Assembly: GCA_039026235.1 (NCBI GenBank)
Contig: JBCCMQ010000006.1
Span: forward strand, 62,001 to 126,000
Source: JBCCMQ01 sp039026235
GTDB lineage: Bacteria; Pseudomonadota; Alphaproteobacteria; Rhodobacterales; Rhodobacteraceae
Length of the DNA: 64,000 nt
Direction of reading: 5' to 3'
Positions 1 through 7,306 of the stretch are shown piece after piece (within the stretch, counting starts at the first letter, position 1; every line of letters begins with the position of its first letter). Made by a program: the position numbers and the translations under genes. Below the pieces are notes generated by a model, which did not search any database, was not told the DNA's origin, and saw only the letters and a list, made by a program, of their open reading frames with translations.

Positions 1-270
1 TGCCGGCTCGGCGTAGTAGTCGGCTGCTACGGCTGGCAGATAGCTGGCCATAAGGGTAAAGCCCGCGTTGCCGGACGCGTCACGCGCGTTTCGCAAACAC
101 TGCAGGAACCCGTGCGGTGACGTGTCATAGCGCGTATCCAGACCGGGCAGTCGTACGAACCGTGTGAAGTGCTCTTTAAAGTAGCCCAGCATCTCGGTGC
201 TGCTCAGGCAGCCTTCCAGAAACGTCGTGCCCGACCGCTGCGTGGACAGAATCACCGTACACCTAGCCAT
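1..270 (-). CDS. sulfotransferase family protein, 5' part only
   Basis: Open frame of 90 codons from an ATG at 268-270 that runs off the left edge of the window. The N-terminus MARCTVILSTQRSGTTFLEG has the PAPS-binding P-loop of sulfotransferases (S-x-Q-R-S-G-T-T), and the following residues (C-L-S-S-T-E-M-L-G, then Y-F-K-E-H-F) resemble the Stf0/trehalose-sulfotransferase group. Proteins of this kind move sulfate from PAPS to a carbohydrate or lipid hydroxyl. The substrate cannot be judged because the C-terminal two thirds are missing. It is divergent from the PqiA-like gene. Confidence 0.8.
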   Translation of the reverse strand, partial: MARCTVILSTQRSGTTFLEGCLSSTEMLGYFKEHFTRFVRLPGLDTRYDTSPHGFLQCLRNARDASGNAGFTLMASYLPAVAADYYAEPA

Positions 271-568
271 ACTCAGTCCCTTGCTTTCCCCCGCGCGTGG
301 ATCGCCTTTTGCGTGTGCTTTTTCGGCGCCCTCCCCAAGACCGCCATCGCACGCAGGTGCATCCTTCGATGCCACTCTTTGAAGGGACCGGCCTTTCTGT
401 GTCAAGGCACCCAAGATCCGGGCGGTTCCGTGTGCACCGAAAAAAAGCGCGCCCGGAAAGAGAGCGCGCGAAAATGACAGTCCGGATGCAAAACCACCCG
501 GAACGGTTTGCGGCCGACGCTGCCCTGTGATGTATCTTGGGGCGGGCGTCGGCCCGCTGGACCGAGAA
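271..568. other. divergent intergenic region with one small hairpin
   Basis: No convincing gene lies between the sulfotransferase (-) and the PqiA-like gene (+). A hairpin with 6-bp arms GCGCGC at 447-452 and 464-469 has an A-tract on its left (440-446). Read on the minus strand this is a stem followed by a T-run, so it could act as an intrinsic terminator or attenuator in front of the sulfotransferase. The stem is short. Confidence 0.35.
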
Positions 569-1009
569 ATGACAACGACCCTGAAGTATCTCAACATTTC
601 GCTGCTGATCCTCTTTCCCGTCTCGTGGTTCGCACCGCTGATGCGGGCCGGGCTTCTGCCGCTTTTCGGGCTGTCAGAGATCAGCGTGATAAGCGGGCTG
701 CAGGCGCTTTGGAGCGAGGACGTGATCCTGGCCCTGCTCGTCACCTTCTTCGCGATTGTCGCGCCCTACCTGAAAACCGTGGGGCTCGCGCTGATCCACT
801 ACGGAATGCTGCGGCGGCGGGTGCTGCCGGTTCTGACCTTCATGGGCAAGCTCGCCATGGCCGATATCTTCCTGATCGCGCTTTACATCGTGATCGCCAA
901 GGGCGTCGGCGTGGGCCGGCTTGAAACCGCCTGGGGACTTTACCTTTTCACGCTTTGCATCCTTGCCTCGCTGGCCGTCAGCCTGTTGTCTGGCAAGGCC
1001 GGAAAGTAG
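569..1009 (+). CDS. PqiA-like integral membrane protein (single half)
   Basis: Predicted 146-aa protein with four hydrophobic segments and the motif L-P-L-F-G-L-S-E-I-S near residue 30, followed by a soluble turn and A-P-Y-L-K-T. This resembles half of a paraquat-inducible protein A (PqiA), a family of inner-membrane proteins linked to envelope lipid transport. Classical PqiA has two such halves, so this is a short version. An in-frame ATG at 527 exists, but the ATG at 569 (M-T-T-T-L-K-Y) gives a normal membrane-protein N-terminus. The gene ends 9 bp before radA and is probably cotranscribed with it. Function in this organism is inferred only from family resemblance. Confidence 0.75.
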   Translation: MTTTLKYLNISLLILFPVSWFAPLMRAGLLPLFGLSEISVISGLQALWSEDVILALLVTFFAIVAPYLKTVGLALIHYGMLRRRVLPVLTFMGKLAMADIFLIALYIVIAKGVGVGRLETAWGLYLFTLCILASLAVSLLSGKAGK

Positions 1010-1018
1010 ACCCCGCCC

Positions 1019-2383
1019 ATGGCCAAACCCAAGAACTTCGTCTGCCAATCCTGTGGCGCCAGCTTCTCCAAATGGGCCGGCCGCTGCGATGCCTGCGGCG
1101 ACTGGAACTCGATCGTGGAAGAGGCGCCGCTGTCAACCGGGCCGTCCGCTTCGGGTATCGGTGCCGCGCGGGGCGCCGCGCTGACCGTCACCCGGCTTTC
1201 CGGAAACGAAACACCGCCCAATCGGACCCGATCGGGGATCGACGAATTCGACCGGGTGCTCGGCGGCGGGCTGGTGCCGGCATCGGCCCTGCTTCTGGGT
1301 GGCGACCCTGGCATCGGCAAATCGACCTTGCTTTTGCAGGCTGCTGCAGCTTTTGCCGGTAGAGGACTGAAAACGCTTTACATTACTGGGGAAGAAGCCC
1401 GCGAGCAGGTGCGCATGCGGGCGACGCGGCTGGGGCTGGCGGATGCCGATGTGGGTTTGGCAGCGGCCACCAATCTGCGCGACATCCTGACCACGCTGGA
1501 ATCCGACGCGCCCGATCTGGCGGTCATCGATTCGGTCCAGACGCTCTGGTCCGACACCGTCAGCAGCGCCCCCGGCTCCGTGGCCCAGGTCCGCGCGGCC
1601 GCCCATGAATTGACCAGCTTCGCCAAGCGCAAGGGCACGGCCATCGTGCTGGTGGGTCATGTCACCAAGGACGGCCAGATCGCCGGACCAAGGGTGGTCG
1701 AACACATGGTCGATACGGTGCTCTATTTCGAAGGCGAACACGGCCATTCCTACCGGATCATCCGCGCCGTCAAGAACCGCTTCGGCCCGGCCGATGAGAT
1801 CGGCGTCTTCGATATGACCGGCCAGGGCCTGGTCGAGGTGCGCAATCCCTCGGCCCTGTTTCTCAGCGAACGCGACGCGCCGGCGCCGGGCTCGGTCGTC
1901 TTTGCCAGCATCGAAGGTACGCGCCCCGTTCTGGTGGAATTTCAGGCGCTTGTGTCCCCGACACCCCATTCCCAGCCGCGCCGGTCCGTGGTTGGCTGGG
2001 ACAGCGGCCGCCTGGCAATGATTCTCGCGGTGCTCGAAGCGCGCTGCGGCATTCCGTTTACCGGGCTCGACGTCTATCTGAATGTTGCCGGAGGTATGCG
2101 GGTGGCCGAACCGGCCGCCGATCTGGCTGTGGCAGCGGCGCTACTCTCGGCCAGAGAAGACACCGCGGTTCCGCCCGAGACTGTGGTTTTCGGAGAAATC
2201 AGTCTATCAGGAGCCTTGCGTCCGGTCACGCAGTCCGGCGCGCGTCTGAAAGAGGCCTATAAGCTTGGTTTTTCGGCGGCAATTGCGCCGGCAGGGGCTG
2301 ACGAGGTCGCGACAGGCGGTATCGAGGTACGGAAGATACCCGATTTGGTGACGTTCGTGGGTGACGTTTTTGGGGCAGGATAA
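1019..2383 (+). CDS. radA: DNA repair protein RadA
   Basis: 454-aa RecA-like ATPase of branch migration and recombinational repair. The N-terminal zinc finger has C9/C12 and C23/C26. Walker A G-G-D-P-G-I-G-K-S lies at 94-102, the RadA-specific KNRFG motif at 252-256, and the C-terminal third is the Lon-protease-like scaffold domain. Length and domain order are those of full-length bacterial RadA. It starts 9 bp after the PqiA-like gene and is followed 23 bp later by cvpA, so the three are probably one transcription unit. Nothing is unusual about the protein. Confidence 0.97.
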   Translation: MAKPKNFVCQSCGASFSKWAGRCDACGDWNSIVEEAPLSTGPSASGIGAARGAALTVTRLSGNETPPNRTRSGIDEFDRVLGGGLVPASALLLGGDPGIGKSTLLLQAAAAFAGRGLKTLYITGEEAREQVRMRATRLGLADADVGLAAATNLRDILTTLESDAPDLAVIDSVQTLWSDTVSSAPGSVAQVRAAAHELTSFAKRKGTAIVLVGHVTKDGQIAGPRVVEHMVDTVLYFEGEHGHSYRIIRAVKNRFGPADEIGVFDMTGQGLVEVRNPSALFLSERDAPAPGSVVFASIEGTRPVLVEFQALVSPTPHSQPRRSVVGWDSGRLAMILAVLEARCGIPFTGLDVYLNVAGGMRVAEPAADLAVAAALLSAREDTAVPPETVVFGEISLSGALRPVTQSGARLKEAYKLGFSAAIAPAGADEVATGGIEVRKIPDLVTFVGDVFGAG

Positions 2384-2406
2384 AAAAGGAACCGAGGAGT
2401 AGGTTC

Positions 2407-3060
2407 ATGGAATTCACGGCAGTGGACGGCATTGTTGCCGCGGTTACGCTGGTCTCAGGCATTCTTGCCTATGCACGGGGCTTCGTGCGCGAAGTTCTGG
2501 CCATTCTGGGGTGGGTCGTTGCCGCCGTTGTCGCCTATTATCTGGCGCCCGAAACCGAACCGCTGGTCAAAGAGGTCCCCGTCGTCGGCGAATTCCTTCA
2601 GGACAGCTGTGAACTGGCCATCATCGTGGCCTTTGCCGTCGTCTTCATCATCACGCTGATCGTGGTTTCCATCTTCGTCCCGCTGTTCTCGGGCGCGGTC
2701 CAGCGGTCTTCCATAGGCATTGTGGATCAGGGGCTGGGTTTCCTTTTCGGTGTGGCCCGTGGCCTGCTGCTCGTGGTGATCGCGCTCGTGATCTACGACC
2801 GCATGATCACCGACCAGCCCTACCCGATGATCGACAACAGCCAGACCGCCCAGATTTTCGCCGGCGTTCAGGATGACCTGAACCAGGAAATACCGGTGGA
2901 AGCGCCCCAGTGGATCACCGACCGCTATGAAGAGCTGGTCGGCGATTGCGGCGCACCGTCCGGTGCTCCGGTCGACGCCACTCCGCCCGAAGGTGCCGAG
3001 GGCACAGGCGAAGAGGCCGGCGGTGAAGCAGGTGGCGAAACGGGCGCGGCGACTGAATAA
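2407..3060 (+). CDS. cvpA: CvpA family membrane protein
   Basis: 217-aa protein with four predicted transmembrane helices in the first ~135 residues and the family pattern F-T-A-V-D-G-I-V plus A-R-G-F-V-R-E-V near the N-terminus, as in colicin V production protein CvpA. The C-terminal ~55 residues form a low-complexity Gly/Glu/Ala tail. The start has a good Shine-Dalgarno (GAGGAGT, 2394-2400). It lies directly upstream of purF, the arrangement known from E. coli, where cvpA and purF share an operon. The molecular role of CvpA is not well defined in general. Confidence 0.9.
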   Translation: MEFTAVDGIVAAVTLVSGILAYARGFVREVLAILGWVVAAVVAYYLAPETEPLVKEVPVVGEFLQDSCELAIIVAFAVVFIITLIVVSIFVPLFSGAVQRSSIGIVDQGLGFLFGVARGLLLVVIALVIYDRMITDQPYPMIDNSQTAQIFAGVQDDLNQEIPVEAPQWITDRYEELVGDCGAPSGAPVDATPPEGAEGTGEEAGGEAGGETGAATE

Positions 3061-3180
3061 TCGTCACCCCGCTCCGGGCGGTAAATTCTCGGCGCATTTT
3101 TCAGGATAGTTTGGTGACAAAGGCGCCCTGACCGACTATCTGGGCAGTGAGCATCCGGGGGAATCGGAGAACACGGCCAG

Positions 3181-4647
3181 ATGGCGCCTGACACGCCGCC
3201 CGCCCAAGATTTCGACACCGACAGGCTTCACGACGAGTGTGGCGTATTTGGGGTAATCGGGCTTGCCGACGCGGCGAATTTCGTCGCTCTCGGCCTTCAC
3301 GCACTGCAGCACCGGGGCCAGGAAGCCGGCGGCATCGTGACATACGATCCCGTCGAAGGGTTCAGTTCCGCCCGCCGCTTCGGGTATGTGCGCGACAACT
3401 TCACCAGCAAGGGCATCATGAAGACCCTGCCCGGCACCATCGGTGTGGGGCATGTGCGCTATTCGACGGCCGGATCCAAGGGCCACACCCAGATCCGCGA
3501 CGTCCAGCCCTTCTTTGGCGAATTCTCCATGGGCGGCGCCGCCATCGCCCATAACGGCAACCTGACCAACGCCATCGCGCTGCGGCGCGAACTGATCGAT
3601 CAGGGTTCGATCTTCGCCAGCGCCTCGGACAGCGAATGCATCGTGCATCTGATGGCGCGGGCCTCGGGCGAGACCATCCCCGAGCGCATGAAAGAGGCGC
3701 TGCGCAAGGTCGAAGGGGCGTTTTCCATCGTCGCCACGACCCGCAGCAAGCTGATTGGTGTGCGCGATCCGCTGGGCATCCGGCCGCTGGTCATGGGCAA
3801 GCTGGGCGAGGCGCGCATCCTGGCCAGTGAAACCTGCGCGCTCGACATCATCGGCGCCGACTTCGTGCGCGAGATTGAACCGGGCGAGATGGTGGTCATC
3901 ACCGAAAACCACATCGCCTCGTTCCGGCCCTTCAAACCCACGCGCCCGCAGCCCTGCATCTTTGAGCATGTCTATTTCAGCCGGCCGGATTCAATCATCG
4001 GCGGGCGTTCGGTCTATGAGACCCGGCGCCAGATCGGCGCGGAACTGGCGCGCGAGGCACCCGTTGAGGCGGACATGGTCTGCCCCGTGCCCGACAGCGG
4101 CACACCGGCGGCCATCGGCTTCAGCCACGAAAGCGGCATCCCCTTCGAGATGGGGATCATCCGCAACCAGTATGTGGGACGCACCTTTATCGAGCCGACC
4201 GAACAGATCCGCAACATGGGCGTCCGGCTGAAGCTGAACGTCAACCGTACGCTGATGCGCGGCAAACGCGTGGTTCTGGTCGACGACAGCGTCGTGCGCG
4301 GCACCACGTCGCGCAAGATCAAGGACATGATCCTGGATGCCGGCGCCGCCGAGGTGCATTTCCGCGTGGCCAGCCCGCCCACAATCTGGCCCTGCTTTTT
4401 CGGCGTCGACATGCCCAACCGTGACGAGCTTCTGGCCGCCACCATGTCCGAGACCGAGATGCGCGACTTTCTGGGCGTCGATTCGCTCAAGTTCATCTCG
4501 ATCGACGGTCTCTACCGCGCCGTCGGCCAGCCCGAAGGCCGCGATCCGGACAATCCGGCCTTTTACGACGCGGTCTTCACCGGTGACTATCCGATCGAGC
4601 CCAAGGACATGATGGACCAGGGCTTTAAGCTGAAGGCGGCGGAATAG
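3181..4647 (+). CDS. purF: amidophosphoribosyltransferase PurF (Fe-S ligand pair missing)
   Basis: 488-aa enzyme for the first step of de novo purine synthesis: PRPP plus glutamine to phosphoribosylamine. A short propeptide precedes the catalytic nucleophile C20 in L-H-D-E-C-G-V-F-G. The glutaminase (Ntn) domain is followed by a phosphoribosyltransferase domain with the PRPP loop V-V-L-V-D-D-S-V-V-R-G-T-T. Two cysteines at expected Fe-S positions are kept (P-C-I-F-E-H and W-P-C-F-F-G). The C-terminal CxxC of the Bacillus-type enzyme is replaced by Y462-D-A-V465 in F-Y-D-A-V-F-T-G-D-Y-P. The enzyme therefore probably lacks the [4Fe-4S] cluster while keeping all catalytic parts. Confidence 0.97.
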   Translation: MAPDTPPAQDFDTDRLHDECGVFGVIGLADAANFVALGLHALQHRGQEAGGIVTYDPVEGFSSARRFGYVRDNFTSKGIMKTLPGTIGVGHVRYSTAGSKGHTQIRDVQPFFGEFSMGGAAIAHNGNLTNAIALRRELIDQGSIFASASDSECIVHLMARASGETIPERMKEALRKVEGAFSIVATTRSKLIGVRDPLGIRPLVMGKLGEARILASETCALDIIGADFVREIEPGEMVVITENHIASFRPFKPTRPQPCIFEHVYFSRPDSIIGGRSVYETRRQIGAELAREAPVEADMVCPVPDSGTPAAIGFSHESGIPFEMGIIRNQYVGRTFIEPTEQIRNMGVRLKLNVNRTLMRGKRVVLVDDSVVRGTTSRKIKDMILDAGAAEVHFRVASPPTIWPCFFGVDMPNRDELLAATMSETEMRDFLGVDSLKFISIDGLYRAVGQPEGRDPDNPAFYDAVFTGDYPIEPKDMMDQGFKLKAAE

Positions 4648-4656
4648 GCCGCCAGA

Positions 4657-4669
4657 CAGGTCGGACCTG
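4657..4669. repeat. 13-bp perfect palindrome between purF and the VOC gene
   Basis: CAGGTCGGACCTG is a perfect inverted repeat with one central base, 9 bp after the purF stop and 23 bp before the next start codon. It could be a regulator site or a weak stem. No regulator can be assigned. Confidence 0.4.
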
Positions 4670-4692
4670 GAATTCAGAAAGGCATGTGACGG

Positions 4693-5082
4693 ATGGGCGT
4701 AACCGCGGCATTCGCGGTTCTTCACGTGACGCAACTTGATCCGGCGATGGCTTTCTACACCGGGCCGCTTTGGTTGATCATGGACTGGCGCGAAGGCGAC
4801 CGGACGGCTGCTGTGGGCGCGAACGGCCACACGCTTTTTCTCAAGGCCGCCGACCCCTCCTTCGGGCCGGGTGAGGCCATCTTGAATGTCGACGACGCCG
4901 ATGCGGTCCACGCGGCCTGTGTCGCGGCCGGTGCGTCGGTCGAAGGCCCGCCCGAGACCAGGCCCTGGGGCATGCGCGAATTCCGCGTCCACGATCCGTC
5001 GGGCAACCTTTTGAACATCGGCCATGTCGATGAAAGCGCGGCGGACTACAGCACCTTCGAAGGACCGGCCTTAGACGCCTGA
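4693..5082 (+). CDS. VOC / glyoxalase-bleomycin resistance superfamily protein
   Basis: 129-aa single-domain protein with the beta-alpha-beta-beta-beta halves of the vicinal-oxygen-chelate fold: an N-terminal strand ending A-V-L-H-V-T, the helix D-P-A-M-A-F-Y, and a C-terminal half W-G-M-R-E-F-R-V-H-D-P-S-G-N. Such proteins are lactoylglutathione-lyase-like enzymes, dioxygenases or drug-binding proteins, and substrate cannot be read from sequence. It lies between purF and the SDR/MarR pair and is probably transcribed with the SDR, whose start is 42 bp downstream. Confidence 0.85.
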   Translation: MGVTAAFAVLHVTQLDPAMAFYTGPLWLIMDWREGDRTAAVGANGHTLFLKAADPSFGPGEAILNVDDADAVHAACVAAGASVEGPPETRPWGMREFRVHDPSGNLLNIGHVDESAADYSTFEGPALDA

Positions 5083-5124
5083 TCCCCCTTGACCTTGGCC
5101 GTCCGGCCCCGCAAACCCTGCCCA

Positions 5125-5772
5125 ATGACGAAAATCGCGCTGATAACCGGGGCGTCCCGTGGCCTGGGATATGCTCTGGCCACGGCCCTGGCACCGAGCT
5201 TTCATATCGTCGCCGTGGCGCGCACGGTCGGCGCGCTGGAAGAGCTGGATGACCGGATCCGTGCCGCCGGCGGACAGGCGACACTGGCGCCGATGGACAT
5301 CACCGATGACGGCGCCATGCAACACCTTTGCCATGACATCCATACGCGCTGGGGCGGTATCGATCTTTGGGCGCATACCGCGGTCTACGCCCCGCCCCTT
5401 TCGCCGGTGCCCCACGTGGGCGGCAAGGACTGGGACCGGGCCTGGGCCACCAATGTCGACGCAACCCGCCGGATGATCGGTTATGTCACGCCGCTCTGGC
5501 GCGATACGCAGGCCGGTCGCGCGTTGTTCTTCGACGACCCTCGGGGCGGCGAGAAGTTCTTTGGCGGATACGGCGCCACAAAAGCCGCACAGATGGCGCT
5601 GGCGCAAAGTTGGGCGGCCGAATGCATGCGCACCGGGCCCCGGGTGTCGATCCTTGCGCCCGCTCCGATGCCAACGGCCACCCGCGCCCGTTTCTACCCG
5701 GGCGAGGATCGCAGCGTATTGGCCGCCGCCGAAGACGAAGCCCGCCGGCTGCTGGGCGATCTCGACCTTTGA
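5125..5772 (+). CDS. SDR-fold protein with degenerate active site
   Basis: 215-aa Rossmann-fold protein with the cofactor loop T-G-A-S-R-G-L-G (8-15) and the SDR pair Y149-x3-K153 in Y-G-A-T-K. The classical NNAG motif is replaced by A-H-T-A-V-Y, and the catalytic Ser segment reads F-F-D-D-P-R, with no Ser about 13 residues before Tyr. It may bind NAD(P) without normal SDR chemistry. The start at ATG 5125 gives a standard N-terminus (M-T-K-I-A-L-I-T-G); a TTG at 5089 is also in frame. The stop overlaps the start region of the MarR gene, suggesting coupling. Confidence 0.85.
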   Translation: MTKIALITGASRGLGYALATALAPSFHIVAVARTVGALEELDDRIRAAGGQATLAPMDITDDGAMQHLCHDIHTRWGGIDLWAHTAVYAPPLSPVPHVGGKDWDRAWATNVDATRRMIGYVTPLWRDTQAGRALFFDDPRGGEKFFGGYGATKAAQMALAQSWAAECMRTGPRVSILAPAPMPTATRARFYPGEDRSVLAAAEDEARRLLGDLDL

Positions 5773-6200
5773 GCGTGACGCCGCCCAAGCTGCCCGATCA
5801 CATCGGTTGGGATCTGGTGCGGGCGGCGCGGCTGTGGGAGGCGCGCCTGTCGGCCCATATGGTGGCCGCCGGTCACGGCTGGTTCGGCGAAGCCCGCGGT
5901 CGGCTGATCGAACACATCGCCCGGTCCGGCACCTCGCAGGCGACCATCGCCGCCCGGGCCGGGATCTCGAAACAGGCCGTGGCCAAGCACCTCGATGCGC
6001 TGGTGGCGGACGGCATCGTCGAACGCATCGCCGACCCCCGCGACGCCCGCCGCGTGGACATTGGCTATACCGCGCGCGGTCGCGCCGCCCTGGCCGAAAT
6101 CGACCGCGCCAAGGCCGCCATCGAAGATGAGGTCCGCGCAGAGATCGGCCAACGCCGGCTCGACGCCCTGCGCGACGCGCTCAAATCCTGGGTTGAATGA
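5769..6200 (+). CDS. MarR-type winged-helix regulator
   Basis: About 143 aa. The winged helix spans roughly residues 45-105 (S-Q-A-T-I-A-A-R-A-G-I-S-K-Q-A-V recognition segment, then the wing D-P-R-D-A-R-R-V-D), flanked by dimerisation helices at both ends, as in MarR proteins. The start is uncertain. TTG 5769 overlaps the SDR stop (TTGA), and GTG 5775 is the alternative; no ATG is available at the right place. Two inverted repeats directly downstream (6207-6221 and 6245-6259) are plausible binding sites, so the protein probably controls the methyltransferase and perhaps its own operon. Confidence 0.85.
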   Translation: MSVTPPKLPDHIGWDLVRAARLWEARLSAHMVAAGHGWFGEARGRLIEHIARSGTSQATIAARAGISKQAVAKHLDALVADGIVERIADPRDARRVDIGYTARGRAALAEIDRAKAAIEDEVRAEIGQRRLDALRDALKSWVE

Positions 6201-6206
6201 GATTCT

Positions 6207-6279
6207 GTCAATTTCATTGACTATTCCGACCAGGTATATTATTCGTCAATTAAGTTGACAATAAATGAAACTGGTCGGA
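6207..6279 (+). promoter_or_regulatory. tandem operator-like inverted repeats before the methyltransferase gene
   Basis: Two 15-bp sites share the form GTCAA-N5-TTGAC: GTCAATTTCATTGAC (6207-6221) and GTCAATTAAGTTGAC (6245-6259), with centres 38 bp apart. The second lies inside a larger inverted repeat with 9-bp arms TCCGACCAG (6225-6233) and CTGGTCGGA (6271-6279). The block is AT-rich compared with its surroundings and sits between the MarR-type gene and the next start codon, as expected for MarR operators over a promoter. Confidence 0.7.
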
Positions 6280-6286
6280 CCCACAT

Positions 6287-6919
6287 ATGGCATTTGACAT
6301 CACCGTACCCCGGCGCCCGCATGCGCTTTGCGCTGCCTATGATCAGGCGGCGCAGTCCTGGCAGGACACGGTCAGCCGCTTGGGCTATCCGGCCGCCTAT
6401 CAAGAGATGTTCGACACGCTGCCGCCCCGGTGCGACGGACCGGCCATCGATGTGGGCTGCGGGCCGGGCACCTTTGCCCGCGCCCTTCTGGCGGCGGCGC
6501 CGGGTGTCCCGCAGCTCGATTTACTGGATCCTTCGGCACCAATGCTCGAAGCGGCGGCCCGCGCCATGGGTCGTTCGGGGCCGACGCAGCTTCGCTTCAC
6601 CCAGGCCGGCATCGGCACGGATCTGATCCGGGGCGGATACCAAAGCGTCCTTTGTGCCCATGTGATTGAACATCTGGACGATCCGCTTGACGCGCTCGGA
6701 TGGTTGCGCAGCCTGCTTGCGCCCGGCGGACAGCTTTATCTTGTGGTCAGCCGGCCCCATTGGTGCACGGTGCTGCTCCGCTGGAAATGGGGCCACCGTG
6801 CCTACCGAACGGGCGAGATGGCAAAGATGCTGACGGTGGCGGGGTTCGCCACCTGCCGCACCGTGACCTTCTCGGCCGGCCCGCCAAGCCGCACCAGCGC
6901 CGGCTATATCGCGCGCTGA
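6287..6919 (+). CDS. class I SAM-dependent methyltransferase
   Basis: 210-aa protein with SAM motif I A-I-D-V-G-C-G-P-G-T (about residues 53-62), the acidic post-motif L-D-L-L-D-P-S, and the H-V-I-E-H-L-D-D-P motif typical of Methyltransf_11 enzymes, then L-L-A-P-G-G-Q-L. The substrate is unknown. The ATG at 6287 is 27 bp after the second operator-like repeat, so expression is probably controlled by the upstream MarR protein. The combination resembles small stress or xenobiotic-response modules, which is inference. Confidence 0.85.
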   Translation: MAFDITVPRRPHALCAAYDQAAQSWQDTVSRLGYPAAYQEMFDTLPPRCDGPAIDVGCGPGTFARALLAAAPGVPQLDLLDPSAPMLEAAARAMGRSGPTQLRFTQAGIGTDLIRGGYQSVLCAHVIEHLDDPLDALGWLRSLLAPGGQLYLVVSRPHWCTVLLRWKWGHRAYRTGEMAKMLTVAGFATCRTVTFSAGPPSRTSAGYIAR

Positions 6920-7116
6920 TCGGCCATCGCCGGGCGCGCGGCCCAGGGGGAAACCCAAGGCGGCCACGGCACATCAAGGGACAGACCCTGCCCAGTTCCG
7001 TGCCAAAAAACATCCGTGTTGCACAGAAAACGGTCATTTGCTCAGCGGCGCAGCTTCCGCGGCCCGGCGGCGTTTTCAAAACCGGCCCCGGCCCGTAGGC
7101 CTTGTGTCCAGCAGGG

Positions 7117-7226
7117 TGCTTAGGGTTCCGCCCGGACCGGTCAACGTCCGAGGGTCTGGTCCGAGAAGCACCGCCGAGGCGGCAAATTCCGTCCGGTACA
7201 CGGCGGGCCAAAATCCCGGGAGATCC
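7117..7226 (+). promoter_or_regulatory. guanidine-I riboswitch (ykkC-yxkD leader)
   Basis: The conserved blocks of the ykkC class I aptamer appear in the right order: TAGGGTTCCG (7121-7130), GGTCTGGTCCGAGA (7153-7166), TACACGGCGGG (7197-7207) and CAAAATCCCGGGAGA (7209-7223). Variable stems lie between them. It lies about 80 nt before the first gene of an ABC importer and guanidine hydrolase operon, which fits its known ligand, guanidinium, and its known role of switching genes on. Bases 6920-7116 upstream hold no gene and presumably carry the promoter. Confidence 0.95.
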
Positions 7227-7258
7227 ACTGCGCAGCTCTCGTCCGTGCCTCAACACAT

Positions 7259-7295
7259 GTTCCGTCCGCGGGCCAAGCTTCGTGATTGGCGGAAC
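7259..7295 (+). promoter_or_regulatory. possible expression platform hairpin of the guanidine riboswitch
   Basis: GTTCCGTC (7259-7266) can pair with GGCGGAAC (7288-7295), 8 bp including one G-U. The 3' arm covers the purine-rich stretch GGAACGG (7291-7297) in front of the ATG at 7307. No T-run follows, so translational control by masking the ribosome-binding site is more likely than termination. This is inference from pairing only. Confidence 0.45.
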
Positions 7296-7306
7296 GGTAC
7301 ACGGGG

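Noticed and set aside
6217..6240. TTGACT ... TATATT as a promoter before the methyltransferase
   Set aside because: The spacer is only 12 bp, too short for a normal sigma-70-type promoter; the elements are better explained as parts of the operator repeats.
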